Source: a virus. Taken from it: DNA of 33,514 nt. The position numbers and the translations under genes were made by a program. The first letter of the stretch is position 1, and every line of letters starts with the position of its first letter. A model generated the notes under the pieces. That model saw nothing but the letters and a program-made list of their open reading frames with translations, was not told where the DNA came from and did no database searches. Positions 16,453-25,239 of the stretch are shown piece by piece. Where the stretch lies: positions 1 through 33,514 of the IMG/VR virus record IMGVR_UViG_3300030101_003117, one strand, 5' to 3'.

Positions 16453-17769
16453 ATGGCTAACACTATAAGAATTAAGAAAAGATCTGCTTCTGGAGATGCT
16501 GGTGCGCCAACAAGTTTATTTCCTTCAGAATTAGCATTCAATGAAAAAGATTTAAAACTATATTATGGGTTTGGTGATAATGGTTCTACACCTCCATCTG
16601 CAAGTTCAGTAATAACTATAGGTGGTGCGGGTGCATTTTTTAATAAAACTGATGTTAGAAATGCAAATAAAATTTTAGCTGGCCCTGTCTCTGGAAGTGA
16701 TGCAGCACCTACATTCCGATCACTTGTTTCAAACGATATACCTTCCATAACTGCATCAAAGGTCAGCAATTTCAATTCCACAGTTCAAGCAAATAGATTG
16801 GATGAGATGACTGCACCTTCCGCAGCAGTATCTTTAAATAGCCAAAAAATAACAAATCTTGCTGACCCTACTAGTGATGCAGATGCTGCAAACAAAGGTT
16901 ATGTAGATGGTGTTGCTCAAGGTTTAGACATAAAAGATAGCTGTAAAGTTGCAAGCACAGCAAATGTAACTATTGCAACAGCCTTAAATAATGGTGATAC
17001 ATTTGACGGTATATCTTTATCTACTGGAGATCGAGTATTACTTAAAGACCAAAATACAGCTTCAGAAAATGGTATTTATATTGTTGGAGCTTCTCCTTCA
17101 AGGGCTGACGATTTAGCAACAGGGGCAGACGCTTCTGGTATGTTTACTTTTGTTGAACAAGGAACAAATGCAGAAAATGGATTTGTTTGTAGTTCTGATA
17201 AAGGAAGTGCTGTTGTTGGTACAAATAATTTATCATTTGTTCAATTTAGTGGTGCGGGTCAGATAACAGCAGGTAACGGTTTAGATAAGTCTGGTAATAG
17301 TTTATCTGTTGATTTAAAAGCTAATGGTGGTCTTGTTATTGAATCCACTGAGATAGCTGTTGATCTTGGTGCTAGTTCGATAACAGGGACATTAGCTGTT
17401 GCTAATGGGGGTACAGGAAGTACAACTGCATCAGGAAGTAGGACAAATTTAGGTTTAGCAATTGGCACAAATGTTGAAGCACACTCGGATAAATTAACTG
17501 AGTTGGCAACAATGGGGCAAACTACAGCAGATGCATTAGCAGATTTATCAAATTCTGAGGTTTCAATACTTGATGGAGCAACTGTTACAACAACAGAACT
17601 AAATATTATTGACGGAGGTACAAGTGCAACATCAACAACTTTAGCTACAGCAGATAGATTTGTTTGTAATGATGCAGGTACTATGAAACAAGTTGCCTTA
17701 TCTGATTTAGTTACATTTTTAAAAGATGGTGCAACGAGTGATTTCTCCCTAGATGGCGGAACTTTTTGA
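16453..17769 (+). CDS. Tail fibre protein
   Basis: A 438-residue protein of Thr/Ser/Ala/Asn/Gly-rich fibre composition. N-terminal module MANTIRIKKRSASGDAGAPTSLFPSELAFNEKDLKLYYG is shared in outline with the next fibre and looks like a common attachment domain. The middle has the fibre signature SDADAANKGYVD and a GIYIVGA beta segment; later come ANGGTGST and LTELATMGQTTADAL. The C-terminus ends in DGATSDFSLDGGTF, without an obvious receptor-binding fold. Part of the fibre set following J. Confidence 0.8.
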   Translation: MANTIRIKKRSASGDAGAPTSLFPSELAFNEKDLKLYYGFGDNGSTPPSASSVITIGGAGAFFNKTDVRNANKILAGPVSGSDAAPTFRSLVSNDIPSITASKVSNFNSTVQANRLDEMTAPSAAVSLNSQKITNLADPTSDADAANKGYVDGVAQGLDIKDSCKVASTANVTIATALNNGDTFDGISLSTGDRVLLKDQNTASENGIYIVGASPSRADDLATGADASGMFTFVEQGTNAENGFVCSSDKGSAVVGTNNLSFVQFSGAGQITAGNGLDKSGNSLSVDLKANGGLVIESTEIAVDLGASSITGTLAVANGGTGSTTASGSRTNLGLAIGTNVEAHSDKLTELATMGQTTADALADLSNSEVSILDGATVTTTELNIIDGGTSATSTTLATADRFVCNDAGTMKQVALSDLVTFLKDGATSDFSLDGGTF

Positions 17770-17777
17770 ATTAAGCT

Positions 17778-20700
17778 ATGGCTAACACTATTAAATTAAA
17801 AAGGGGTGATACTACTCCTACCACTAGTGACATTGTTGATGGTGAGGTAGCAATTGATAAAACGGCAAAAAAATTATATATAAATGATGACGGTACGATA
17901 AAAGAGATTGGAGGTGGTACTGGTGTAAGCAATGGTGTTCTTACTCTTGAGGGAGTACAACCAAAAATCAATTTTACTGATAGTGGTGATAATCCAGATT
18001 ACGCTTTGATTGCGGACGCTGGCCTATTTGCAATAGGTGATGTCACAAACAATACCGTTAGATTTCAAGTTAATTCAGACGGTCATATTGATATATCAGG
18101 CAATTTAGATGTAGGTAATGGTATTGACGTATTAGACGGTAACATTACTCTAGCTTCGGGTCACACAGTTGACGGTCGTGACGTATCTGCTGATGGTACA
18201 AAATTAGATGGAATAGAGAGTAATGCCACCGCAGACCAGACAGCTAGTGAAATAAAGACATTACTTCAGTCTGACAAACTAACTTCTAATGAGATAGCTG
18301 ATGGTGCAATCGGCTCTGCCAAAATATCCGATGGAGCTATTGTAAATAATGATATAAGTTCAAGTGCTGGTATTTCTATATCAAAACTAGGTATTTTATC
18401 TGCAAATACATTAGTTGGTAGAAGAGTAAGCAATGGTACTCCTCAAGAACTAACAGCATCACAAGTAAGAACGATATTAAATGTTGAAGATGGTGCAACT
18501 GGTGATCAAACCGCAAGTGAAATTGTTGCATTAATAGCAAGTCAAACTATAGCTCCCTCTGCTTTATCTAATGGAGTAACAGCTACGACCCAATCAGCGG
18601 GTGATAATTCTACAAAGGTGGCGACAACAGCTTATGCAGATACAGCAATATCAAACCTTGTTGATAGCAGTCCTAGTACATTAAATACACTCAATGAGCT
18701 TGCAGCAGCCCTGGGTGATGACGCTAACTTCTCAACAACTGTCACCAACTCAATAGCAACCAAACTTCCTAAAGCGGGTGGTACTATAACTGGGAACTTG
18801 CAAGTAAATGGAACAATTACGGGAAATGGCAATATTCAATTAGGAGATGCTTCTAGCGAAACTGTAACTTTTACAGCAGTTGTTGATAGTGATATTTATC
18901 CGGAGGTAACAGGTACACATGATTTAGGTAATCAATTTCAAAAATGGGACAATGTACATGCAAATACTTTTACAGGTAATGCAGCCACCTCAACAAAATT
19001 AGCAACAGCTAGAACAATTGCAGGGGCAAGTTTTGACGGATCTGCCAATATAAATATTTCTTTTGATGACTTAACAAATAAACCTACAATTCCAACTAAC
19101 AATAATCAACTTACAAATGGGGCTGGATATGTTACTTCTAATACACAGTTATCAAACGAACAGGTACAAGACATAGTTGGTGCAATGGTTTCTGGTAATT
19201 CAGAATCTGGTATTACTGTCACTTACCAAGATAGTGATGGTACTATTGATTTTTCTGTTGCCTCACAAACAGATAATAATTTTACAACTGCTCTTAAAAA
19301 TAAACTTGACGGTATTGCTGCTGGTGCAACTAATGTTACCAATAATAATCAGCTAACTAATGGTGCAGGTTATGTTACGTCAAATACTCAATTATCTAAT
19401 GAGCAAGTACAGGATATCGTTGGGGCTATGGTCTCAGGTAACAGTGAAAGTGGAATAACTGTTACCTACCAAGATAGTGATGGGACATTAGACTTTTCTG
19501 TTTCTTCACAGACAGATAATAACTTTACTACAGCTTTAAAAAATAAATTAGACGGAATCGCTGCTTCAGCTACAAATGTTACCAATAATAATCAATTAAC
19601 AAATGGTGCTGGATATATAACTGCAAGCAATTCAGCAGTAACCAATAAAATGCCCAAAAGTGGAGGTACTTTTACAGGTATAGTCAGCAATCAATTTAGT
19701 ACTAGCTCTGGAGTATTACAAAATTTATATAACACTAACAATGCTCATGGAGCTTCTATTGCCTTTTCAGATCATTCAAGTCAGTCTCAAATTGGTTTCT
19801 TTGAATATTTTCATGCTGACGGGGTTTCAAATGGTTGTGCTAATAGTTTTCACTTTGACTCAAACCAAACATCAACAGCCGTAATTATTGACCAAACAGC
19901 AGGTAATAGTGGCTTTTATGTTGGAACTAATGAGGTGTTTCATGAGGGAAATGATGGGTCAGGAAGTGGATTAGATGCAGACAAGTTAGATGGACAGCAA
20001 GGTTCACATTATTTGGATTACAACAACTTTAACAATACTCCATCTATACCAACAAATAATAATCAATTAACTAATGGTGCTGGCTACGTCACTGCAAATA
20101 CACAATTATCAACAGAACAAGTACAGGATATTGTTGGTGCAATGGTATCAGGAAATAGTGAATCTAATATTTCTGTGACTTATAACGACTCAGGCGGTAA
20201 ATTAAATTTTTCAGCAACTAATACAAATACTCAATTATCAAACGAACAAGTACAAGATATCGTAGGTGCAATGGTATCTAGTAATTCGGAGTCAGGCATT
20301 ACAGTTACTTACCAAGATGCAGACGGTACTTTAGATTTTTCAGTTGCATCTCAAACAGACCAAAACTTTACAACAGCCTTAAAAAATAAATTAGATGGTA
20401 TTGCAACTGGAGCTAATAATATTACCAACAATAATCAACTCACAAATGGAGCAGGGTATGTAACTTCCAATACTCAACTTTCTAACGAACAAGTTCAAGA
20501 TATTGTTGGGGGCATGGTCTCAGGTAACTCTGAATCTGGCATAACAGTTACGTATCAAGATTCTGATGGCACATTAGACTTTTCAGTATCTTCGCAAACA
20601 GATAACAATTTCACAAATGCTTTAAAAACAAAACTTGATGGTATAGCTTCAAGTGCCACAAATGTTACAAATAATAATCAACTTACCAATGGAGCGGGAT

Positions 20701-21425
20701 ATATAACTTCTCAAAGGTCTGTTGAGTCCGTTCAAGATATCGTAGGTGCAATGGTCAGTAGTAATTCCGAATCTGGAATTTCAGTTACTTATCAAGATTC
20801 TGATGGGACGTTAGATTTTTCTGTATCATCACAAACTGATCAAAATTTTACTACAGCATTAAAAAATAAATTAGATGGTATAGCGTCCTCAGCTACTAAT
20901 GTAACTAACAATAATCAGTTGACTAACGGTGCTGGTTATATAACCTCAAGTAACTCAGCAATTACAAATAAACTTCCACTTGCTGGAGGTACTATTACAG
21001 GGTCTTTAAACGTAGGAAGTCTGAAATTAGGTTCTCAAGTAAAAGAAGTATTTAATAATATAAACAATAAATTAAGTAATGCTCCTAATATAGATGTCAA
21101 TAGTGGTAACGTTCACTTTTTCTCAGGTCAAAGTGAATCAGCTAATGCAACCCCAAATATTCGTGGTAATTCATCAACATCTTTAAATAGTGTATTAGCA
21201 ATTGGTGAGACAATAACTGTCAGTATTGTTATTGTTGCATCTGGATCTGGTTTTTATCAAAACGTTACTGTTGATGGTAGTAATCCATCTTTTAAAAGAT
21301 GGTTAAATGATAGTGAACCATCAGTGGCAGCAAGCTCAGGCGATTTTGAAATATATACATATACAATTTTAAAAACTGCAAATGCCCTTTTTACAGTTCT
21401 TTGTAATCGTAGTGTATTTAAGTAA
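17778..21425 (+). CDS. Large repeat-containing tail fibre
   Basis: A 1215-residue fibre. N-terminus MANTIKLKRGDTTPTTSDIVDGEVAIDKTAKKLYINDDG parallels the previous fibre's attachment module. Residues ~440-1055 contain repeats of about 81 residues (NNNQLTNGAGYVT..., EQVQDIVGAMVSGNSESGI, VTYQDSDGT.DFSV, QTDNNFTTALKNKLDGIA..ATNVT). These are interrupted by a non-repeat segment with KSGGTFTG, IGFFEYFHADGV and GLDADKLDGQQGSHYLD, typical of phage fibres. The C-terminal ~150 residues (NVHFFSGQSESANATP...) may be the tip. Protein repeats are nearly constant, but their codons are not. The next gene starts in its stop (TAATG). Confidence 0.87.
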   Translation: MANTIKLKRGDTTPTTSDIVDGEVAIDKTAKKLYINDDGTIKEIGGGTGVSNGVLTLEGVQPKINFTDSGDNPDYALIADAGLFAIGDVTNNTVRFQVNSDGHIDISGNLDVGNGIDVLDGNITLASGHTVDGRDVSADGTKLDGIESNATADQTASEIKTLLQSDKLTSNEIADGAIGSAKISDGAIVNNDISSSAGISISKLGILSANTLVGRRVSNGTPQELTASQVRTILNVEDGATGDQTASEIVALIASQTIAPSALSNGVTATTQSAGDNSTKVATTAYADTAISNLVDSSPSTLNTLNELAAALGDDANFSTTVTNSIATKLPKAGGTITGNLQVNGTITGNGNIQLGDASSETVTFTAVVDSDIYPEVTGTHDLGNQFQKWDNVHANTFTGNAATSTKLATARTIAGASFDGSANINISFDDLTNKPTIPTNNNQLTNGAGYVTSNTQLSNEQVQDIVGAMVSGNSESGITVTYQDSDGTIDFSVASQTDNNFTTALKNKLDGIAAGATNVTNNNQLTNGAGYVTSNTQLSNEQVQDIVGAMVSGNSESGITVTYQDSDGTLDFSVSSQTDNNFTTALKNKLDGIAASATNVTNNNQLTNGAGYITASNSAVTNKMPKSGGTFTGIVSNQFSTSSGVLQNLYNTNNAHGASIAFSDHSSQSQIGFFEYFHADGVSNGCANSFHFDSNQTSTAVIIDQTAGNSGFYVGTNEVFHEGNDGSGSGLDADKLDGQQGSHYLDYNNFNNTPSIPTNNNQLTNGAGYVTANTQLSTEQVQDIVGAMVSGNSESNISVTYNDSGGKLNFSATNTNTQLSNEQVQDIVGAMVSSNSESGITVTYQDADGTLDFSVASQTDQNFTTALKNKLDGIATGANNITNNNQLTNGAGYVTSNTQLSNEQVQDIVGGMVSGNSESGITVTYQDSDGTLDFSVSSQTDNNFTNALKTKLDGIASSATNVTNNNQLTNGAGYITSQRSVESVQDIVGAMVSSNSESGISVTYQDSDGTLDFSVSSQTDQNFTTALKNKLDGIASSATNVTNNNQLTNGAGYITSSNSAITNKLPLAGGTITGSLNVGSLKLGSQVKEVFNNINNKLSNAPNIDVNSGNVHFFSGQSESANATPNIRGNSSTSLNSVLAIGETITVSIVIVASGSGFYQNVTVDGSNPSFKRWLNDSEPSVAASSGDFEIYTYTILKTANALFTVLCNRSVFK
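19098..20945 (+). repeat. Tandem ~243-bp coding repeats in fibre gene
   Basis: Copies begin at 19098, 19341, 19584 (truncated), 20055, about 20226 (lacking the first part), 20427, 20670 and 20907 (truncated). Copies 1 and 2 differ at only 3 of 81 amino acids but at roughly 40 further codons synonymously. Confidence 0.9.
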
Positions 21426-22264
21426 TGTCATTATCTTCTCTAAGTCTTGCAAAAGTATCTTCATTTTTTATTACACCAAAACGAAGTCCACAACTTACTG
21501 GCGCTGATTATCATAACGTATCAGGTACTTCGTCAGGTAATAAAACCTCTATAACTGATACAAATTTAACCATTCCAGCGTTACCTATTGGAGGGGCAAA
21601 TAAAAGACATTTTATCGTTTTTGTTACTTACAGACATTTAAGTGGCAAATTAACAGGCACTACTAGTCAAAACAATTTTTATGGTATGGGAGGAAATCCA
21701 ATAGCACCAATCTCAGGAGGTAACATATCTTGTACTGTTAATGGAGTTTCTACAAGTTTTGAACTAGCCGCTGGTAGTGCATTTAATGGATCTGCTGTTT
21801 TTAAAGGTAAATCAGATTTAGCTGGTGGTACTGCATCTATCGTTTATAGTTTCCCGTCTTCTGGTGGTGGTAATTATGCTGTTGCTTTATATGTTCTTGA
21901 CTATGTAAATGACATACAGTTTGAAACAACATTTAGAAGATTTACAGGAGGTATATCTGCTAGTAATTTTGGTTTAAGTACTATTGCTGAATCAGATATC
22001 TCTCAAGTAGGAACTACACATAATTTTAGGGCTGCTCATGCTACAAGTAGTAATAGTAGTTCTCTATTTATTGCTACAGAGCCATTTAGTAGCGAACCAT
22101 CTTACACAAATGGATTAAGTAATGTAGATAATGGCACTAATGAGAGAAATGCAAGTTTTCATTCTTTCTCTACAGCCAGCACAGAAGATATGGTCACTGG
22201 TGTAGCTGGTGCAAATGCAAGTGGTGGATATAGTATTCTTCAGTTTTTTGCAAAAATAAGATAA
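21425..22264 (+). CDS. Putative fibre-associated / receptor-binding protein, unknown
   Basis: A 279-residue protein translationally coupled to the large fibre (TAATG). It is Ser/Thr/Gly/Asn-rich and beta-rich, with strands such as RHFIVFVTYRHL, ASIVYSFPSSGGGNYAVALYVLDYV and a Gly-Gly-Tyr end (ASGGYSILQFFAKIR). It has no signal peptide. Place after the fibre and composition suggest a tip or adhesin-type protein; I recognise no family. It ends the late structural run and is followed by a promoter. Confidence 0.68.
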   Translation: MSLSSLSLAKVSSFFITPKRSPQLTGADYHNVSGTSSGNKTSITDTNLTIPALPIGGANKRHFIVFVTYRHLSGKLTGTTSQNNFYGMGGNPIAPISGGNISCTVNGVSTSFELAAGSAFNGSAVFKGKSDLAGGTASIVYSFPSSGGGNYAVALYVLDYVNDIQFETTFRRFTGGISASNFGLSTIAESDISQVGTTHNFRAAHATSSNSSSLFIATEPFSSEPSYTNGLSNVDNGTNERNASFHSFSTASTEDMVTGVAGANASGGYSILQFFAKIR

Positions 22265-22271
22265 ATATAGG

Positions 22272-22300
22272 TTGTGTGTGTTTGTAACGCACATTATAAT
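22272..22300 (+). promoter_or_regulatory. Sigma70-type promoter
   Basis: TTGTGT at 22272-22277, a 17-bp spacer, and a perfect TATAAT at 22295-22300, in the 57-bp gap after the last fibre-region gene. It would start transcripts near 22307, just before the gene at 22322. Confidence 0.65.
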
Positions 22301-22321
22301 AAGTTCACTTATCTACTATTT

Positions 22322-22489
22322 ATGACACCACAAGAATTATACGAACAAACCAAAAATGAATTAGAAGTTGACACTGCTAAAAGCAGGGAATTACAAGAAG
22401 AACTTAATAAAGTAAATATAAATATTTATGCAAATCAAAAAATATTAGAAAAATTTAAAAATGTAGACGGTATTGTTATTAATGAATAA
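22322..22489 (+). CDS. Small coiled-coil protein, unknown
   Basis: A 55-residue protein starting at ATG 22322. A longer frame beginning with GTG overlaps the promoter's -35 and is rejected. The sequence is mostly one long polar helix (TPQELYEQTKNELEVDTAKSRELQEELNKV) with heptad-like spacing, then a short KILEKFKNVDGIVI end. It is the first gene after the promoter at 22272-22300. Family and function unknown. Confidence 0.62.
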   Translation: MTPQELYEQTKNELEVDTAKSRELQEELNKVNINIYANQKILEKFKNVDGIVINE

Positions 22490-22500
22490 TAATATTTAGT

Positions 22501-22839
22501 ATGGCTATTACAAAGACTTGGGAAGTTAACACATGCAGACGTTTTACAGTAGATGGTTTTATAAATAAAATCATTTATCGCGTAAAAACTGAGGAAGATG
22601 GTGTTGAAATAGATGGTACAAGGCATACAGGCAGTGTCACTTTTACAAAACCAGAAACTTTGCCAAATGATTTCATTAATTATGATAAGGAAGCAAAAAC
22701 ACCATCACAAGAAATTATGATAGGTTGGATTAAAAATACCCTTGGCGCTGATGAAGTTACAAGAATAGAAAGTGCTATAGATGAAAAAGTTAATCTTATA
22801 AAAATGCCTAATGAAGAAGAAGGTACTCCTTGGTCTTAA
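22501..22839 (+). CDS. Conserved cyanophage-type protein (DUF7936-like)
   Basis: A 112-residue protein. The opening MAITKTWEVNTCRRFTVDG, the central GSVTFTKPETLPNDFINYD and the C-terminal GWIKNTLGADEVTRIESAI strongly recall, from memory, a small family found in many marine cyanophages, usually near tail fibre genes (I believe DUF7936). Likely a soluble alpha/beta protein. Role unknown; possibly structural given location. Identity of the family is from memory and cannot be checked here. Confidence 0.72.
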   Translation: MAITKTWEVNTCRRFTVDGFINKIIYRVKTEEDGVEIDGTRHTGSVTFTKPETLPNDFINYDKEAKTPSQEIMIGWIKNTLGADEVTRIESAIDEKVNLIKMPNEEEGTPWS

Positions 22840-22908
22840 CACATAGTTTATAAAACTAATAAAAACTAAATAAATGATGTAGCATACAGCTTTAATTTAT
22901 TTAATTAA

Positions 22909-23259
22909 ATGCTTAAAAAACTTTTAGCTGTAGCTGCTGCTTCAGCAATATCACCAGCTTTTGCAGGGTTCTACGTCAACGTAGAAAATAATGGATCTTA
23001 TACAGGTGAGGACTACAATGGTTCTGGAACAGATCTTCACCTGGGCTACGAAGGTAGCAATGGTTCTGCTTCATACTATCTTCAAGGTGGTGCGTTATTT
23101 AGTAACCCAGACAATTCTGACTCAGAAACTAATTTCTCTGGTAAAGTTGGTGGTTCTATCTCAGCATCAGAAAAGATTGATGTCTATGGTGAGTTCTCTG
23201 TAGTTACAGATGATGTAAATTCCTACGGCACAAAATTGGGTTTAAAGATAAAACTCTAA
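22909..23259 (+). CDS. Exported outer-membrane/beta-barrel-like protein
   Basis: A 116-residue protein with a textbook signal peptide (MLKKLLAVAAASAISPAFA, cleavage before GFYVN). The mature ~97 residues alternate aromatic/hydrophobic and polar residues (GFYVNVENNGSY, DLHLGYEGSNGSASYYLQGG, KIDVYGEFSVVTDDVNSYGTKLGLKIKL), with a terminal aliphatic strand as in beta-barrel proteins. At this size it could form only a few strands, so a small barrel, an oligomer or a secreted sheet protein. In a phage it may alter the infected cell's envelope or help lysis. No conserved catalytic residue is seen. Confidence 0.68.
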   Translation: MLKKLLAVAAASAISPAFAGFYVNVENNGSYTGEDYNGSGTDLHLGYEGSNGSASYYLQGGALFSNPDNSDSETNFSGKVGGSISASEKIDVYGEFSVVTDDVNSYGTKLGLKIKL

Positions 23260-23282
23260 TCATGTAACTTAATATGAATAGG

Positions 23283-23300
23283 GGTGTGCTTACACACACC
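23283..23300 (+). repeat. 6-bp inverted repeat GGTGTG/CACACC
   Basis: GGTGTG and CACACC flank a 6-base loop (CTTACA) between the exported protein gene and the membrane protein gene. No T tract follows, so it is not a standard terminator; it may be a short operator or mRNA hairpin. Confidence 0.35.
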
Positions 23301-23346
23301 GTAGTTATGACTATCATGTATATAACTGCAAATGCACCTCTTCTCA

Positions 23347-23582
23347 TGTTAAATAAAATCTCTTCTATATTGTCCATCGTATCTTTTGTGATCAGTATTT
23401 CAACTTTAGGTGGAGCGTATGCTGGATATCGTTACATAACAAGCCCACAGTTTGAAAAGATGATGATGAATAAAGTTATGGAAAAGGTACAGGGCATCAT
23501 GCCCAAAGTATTAGATGGAGCGTTACCTAGCACAACAGGAACATCTATCCCTGTCAAAAAGCTTAGTTTTATTCAAGATTAA
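23347..23582 (+). CDS. Small membrane-anchored protein, cyanophage-type
   Basis: A 78-residue protein if started at ATG 23347 (MLNKISSILSIVSFVISISTLGGAYAG). An earlier in-frame ATG at 23274 would add 24 residues spanning an inverted repeat and is not preferred. One N-terminal membrane helix is followed by RYITSPQFEKMMMNKVMEKVQGIMPKVLDGALPS, which recalls a conserved hypothetical of marine cyanophages. Its stop overlaps the next start (TAATG). Could be lysis-related or a membrane anchor; function unknown. Confidence 0.68.
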
Positions 23583-23749
23583 TGAACTGCTGGCACTGTA
23601 ATACAGAATTAATCTGGGGCGGAGATCAAAGTATTGATGAAAATTGTTTACCGCATCTGCAAGAAGAGTATTCAATGATGACAAATTTATCCTGTCCTAA
23701 ATGTCATTCTGACGTAGAAGTCCTAAGACCAAAGTATGCCTACGATTAA
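23582..23749 (+). CDS. Small zinc-ribbon protein
   Basis: A 55-residue protein starting at the ATG overlapping the previous stop (TAATG). Two CxxC pairs, C3/C6 (NCWHCN) and C38/C41 (SCPKCHSD), with a WGGDQS loop and an acidic linker make a likely zinc ribbon. The form resembles small zinc-binding proteins of cyanophages. Possibly binds nucleic acid or a host protein. It is too short for many gene finders but is supported by overlap, cysteine pattern and strand. Confidence 0.7.
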   Translation: MNCWHCNTELIWGGDQSIDENCLPHLQEEYSMMTNLSCPKCHSDVEVLRPKYAYD

Positions 23750-23753
23750 TTAA

Positions 23754-23888
23754 GTGAGAAATTCCAAAAACCTTGATCCTATGAGTTCTGATGGGCATCC
23801 ATCTTTTATAAGTAAAACTAAGAAAAGAAAACGAACCAAAAAATATAAAAATGTATTAGATGAAATTAAAGACGTTAGCATAAATTAA
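23754..23888 (+). CDS. Small basic peptide
   Basis: A 44-residue frame with a GTG start four bases after the zinc-ribbon stop, ending in a TAATG overlap with the next gene. It contains LDPMSSDGHPSF and a very basic KTKKRKRTKKYKNVLDEIKD helix, as in nucleic-acid-binding peptides. The coupling on both sides supports translation; function unknown. Confidence 0.55.
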   Translation: MRNSKNLDPMSSDGHPSFISKTKKRKRTKKYKNVLDEIKDVSIN

Positions 23889-24514
23889 TGCCTATAAAAG
23901 AAATTCCAGAAATTCATATTCCTGACATACATATACCACAAGTATTTATTCCAAATTATGAATATTCAAATATAAATGTTATTGGATGTAATTATTACCA
24001 TAGAGATACTGTAAATACAGGTAATAGAAACTTATTATTAGACGATCCAAATGGTGTAATATCTGACTGTCCTTTTCCTTCATTTATTCCTTTAAATTAT
24101 GATGCAAAAAATTTAATAATAACAGAACAGTTAGCACCAATACAGGAAGACAAGGCAATGCCAGAAAGTAAGACGACTAAAGGTGAATTGCCAAAACCAA
24201 AGAATAAAGACCCACTGATACCTGACTGTCCAAATAAAAATCAAAGAAGAGTTGGAGAATATACAAGTGAAGCAAGAACTGAGAGAATAAAAGCATATAA
24301 ATTAGTAAACAATGAATGTATTATCGAATACGAGGAAGTCACATTTGTTGATTCTTTTTTGCCTAGCCCTAGTGCTGCTCTTAACGTGGCTACCATTAGT
24401 CTTATCGCTGCGGCATCTCCAGCAATTTTAAATTTAATAAAAAGTGCATCAAAGACTATTTTTAAAAAGATTTTTGCTAAATTTGACAAGGGCAAGAACA
24501 ACAAGGCTGGTTGA
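23888..24514 (+). CDS. Conserved cyanophage-type protein with C-terminal membrane segment
   Basis: A 208-residue protein. The N-terminus is an unusual Ile-Pro-rich repeat (IPEIHIPDIHIPQVFIPNYEY). Then comes GCNYYHRDTVNTGNRNLLLDDPNG, a motif I recall from conserved hypotheticals of marine cyanomyoviruses, a Pro/Lys-rich linker, DCPNKNQRRVGEYTSEARTERIKAYKL and ECIIEYEEVTFVDSFLPSP. A hydrophobic helix (NVATISLIAAASPAILNLI) precedes a Lys-rich tail, giving a tail-anchored topology. Function unknown. It is coupled upstream by TAATG and ends within a hairpin shared with the convergent gene. Confidence 0.72.
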   Translation: MPIKEIPEIHIPDIHIPQVFIPNYEYSNINVIGCNYYHRDTVNTGNRNLLLDDPNGVISDCPFPSFIPLNYDAKNLIITEQLAPIQEDKAMPESKTTKGELPKPKNKDPLIPDCPNKNQRRVGEYTSEARTERIKAYKLVNNECIIEYEEVTFVDSFLPSPSAALNVATISLIAAASPAILNLIKSASKTIFKKIFAKFDKGKNNKAG

Positions 24515-24536
24515 CTTGCCTATTATTTTATTTTTA
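24491..24536 (+). terminator. Probable terminator between convergent genes
   Basis: GGCAAG (24491-24496) pairs with CTTGCC (24515-24520), with an inner AAC/GTT, followed by an interrupted T-rich run (TATTATTTTATTTTT). It spans the stop codon of the preceding plus gene and sits where the minus cluster converges. Confidence 0.5.
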
Positions 24537-25239
24537 ATTCGTGCGTGTGTGGTATAACTTGATTTGGAGGTACTGATACACTAATTCCCTCGCAAATACT
24601 TGCATATTTGCCTGAAAATGTAACACCTAAGTTAGCTTGCTCTCCGCACAGTTTAAGACGAAACATAGCAGTTTCTAAAAGGGTTTTCTGATATAACAAT
24701 TCTTGATTTTTTATATTTACCTCTGTTGCTTTTAAACATAATTCTGGTGCTTTTCCTAATGGAATACTTATTTGTGCTGAGATTCCATAGTTTAAGTTGT
24801 AATTATCTTTTTCAAATCTAGGTGTTTCTTGTATGTATTTAATTTCGCCAGTATCTTCATCATAAATATTTTGCCTAGTAACAGTTTCTATTGGTCTGTT
24901 AAAACTCCAACCGTCTGTTACATAAGGTGTAATTGTAAGACTTGGAGAGCTACAAATAATACCTTGTGACATACGAAACTGAGGCGTTGATGAGGGGGCT
25001 ATCATTGTGGCGTTATTATTAACTACCCCTTGTGCTGTGGAATTAGGAGAGGCCACTGTGGTATTAGCTAAAATTTTAGTAGGACAAAGAAAAACAAGAA
25101 TTATTGACCAAATGTAGTTTCTACAGTTGTTGTTGTTGTTGTATTTATGGTGCGATTTATTTGGGTTATTGTGTCGATACCTGGTGAAATAATATTTTCG
25201 ACCAGAGAAAAGGGTTGACCCTCGCTTACGATCTTCCAT
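24523..25239 (-). CDS. Exported protein of cyanophage type; start uncertain
   Basis: The open frame is 238 codons from ATG 25239, but the N-terminal ~42 residues overlap the preceding gene out of frame and are low-complexity (a run of Asn mirrors the other frame's run of Thr). A signal peptide (WSIILVFLCPTKILA, then NTTVASPN) only begins at ~25113. The likely start is a non-standard ATT or ATA at 25113, 25104 or 25101, next to the upstream stop. The mature part has SQGIICSSPSLTITPYV, GISAQISIPLGKAPELC and LKLCGEQANLGVTFSGKYASICEGI, with spaced cysteines suggesting disulfides outside the cytoplasm. It resembles, from memory, the third of three exported proteins in marine cyanophages. Confidence 0.62.
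   Translation of the reverse strand: MEDRKRGSTLFSGRKYYFTRYRHNNPNKSHHKYNNNNNCRNYIWSIILVFLCPTKILANTTVASPNSTAQGVVNNNATMIAPSSTPQFRMSQGIICSSPSLTITPYVTDGWSFNRPIETVTRQNIYDEDTGEIKYIQETPRFEKDNYNLNYGISAQISIPLGKAPELCLKATEVNIKNQELLYQKTLLETAMFRLKLCGEQANLGVTFSGKYASICEGISVSVPPNQVIPHTHELKIK

Noticed and set aside
19098-20945. CRISPR array
   Set aside because: Repeats are long, coding, in one frame, and differ in DNA sequence; there are no equal spacers.
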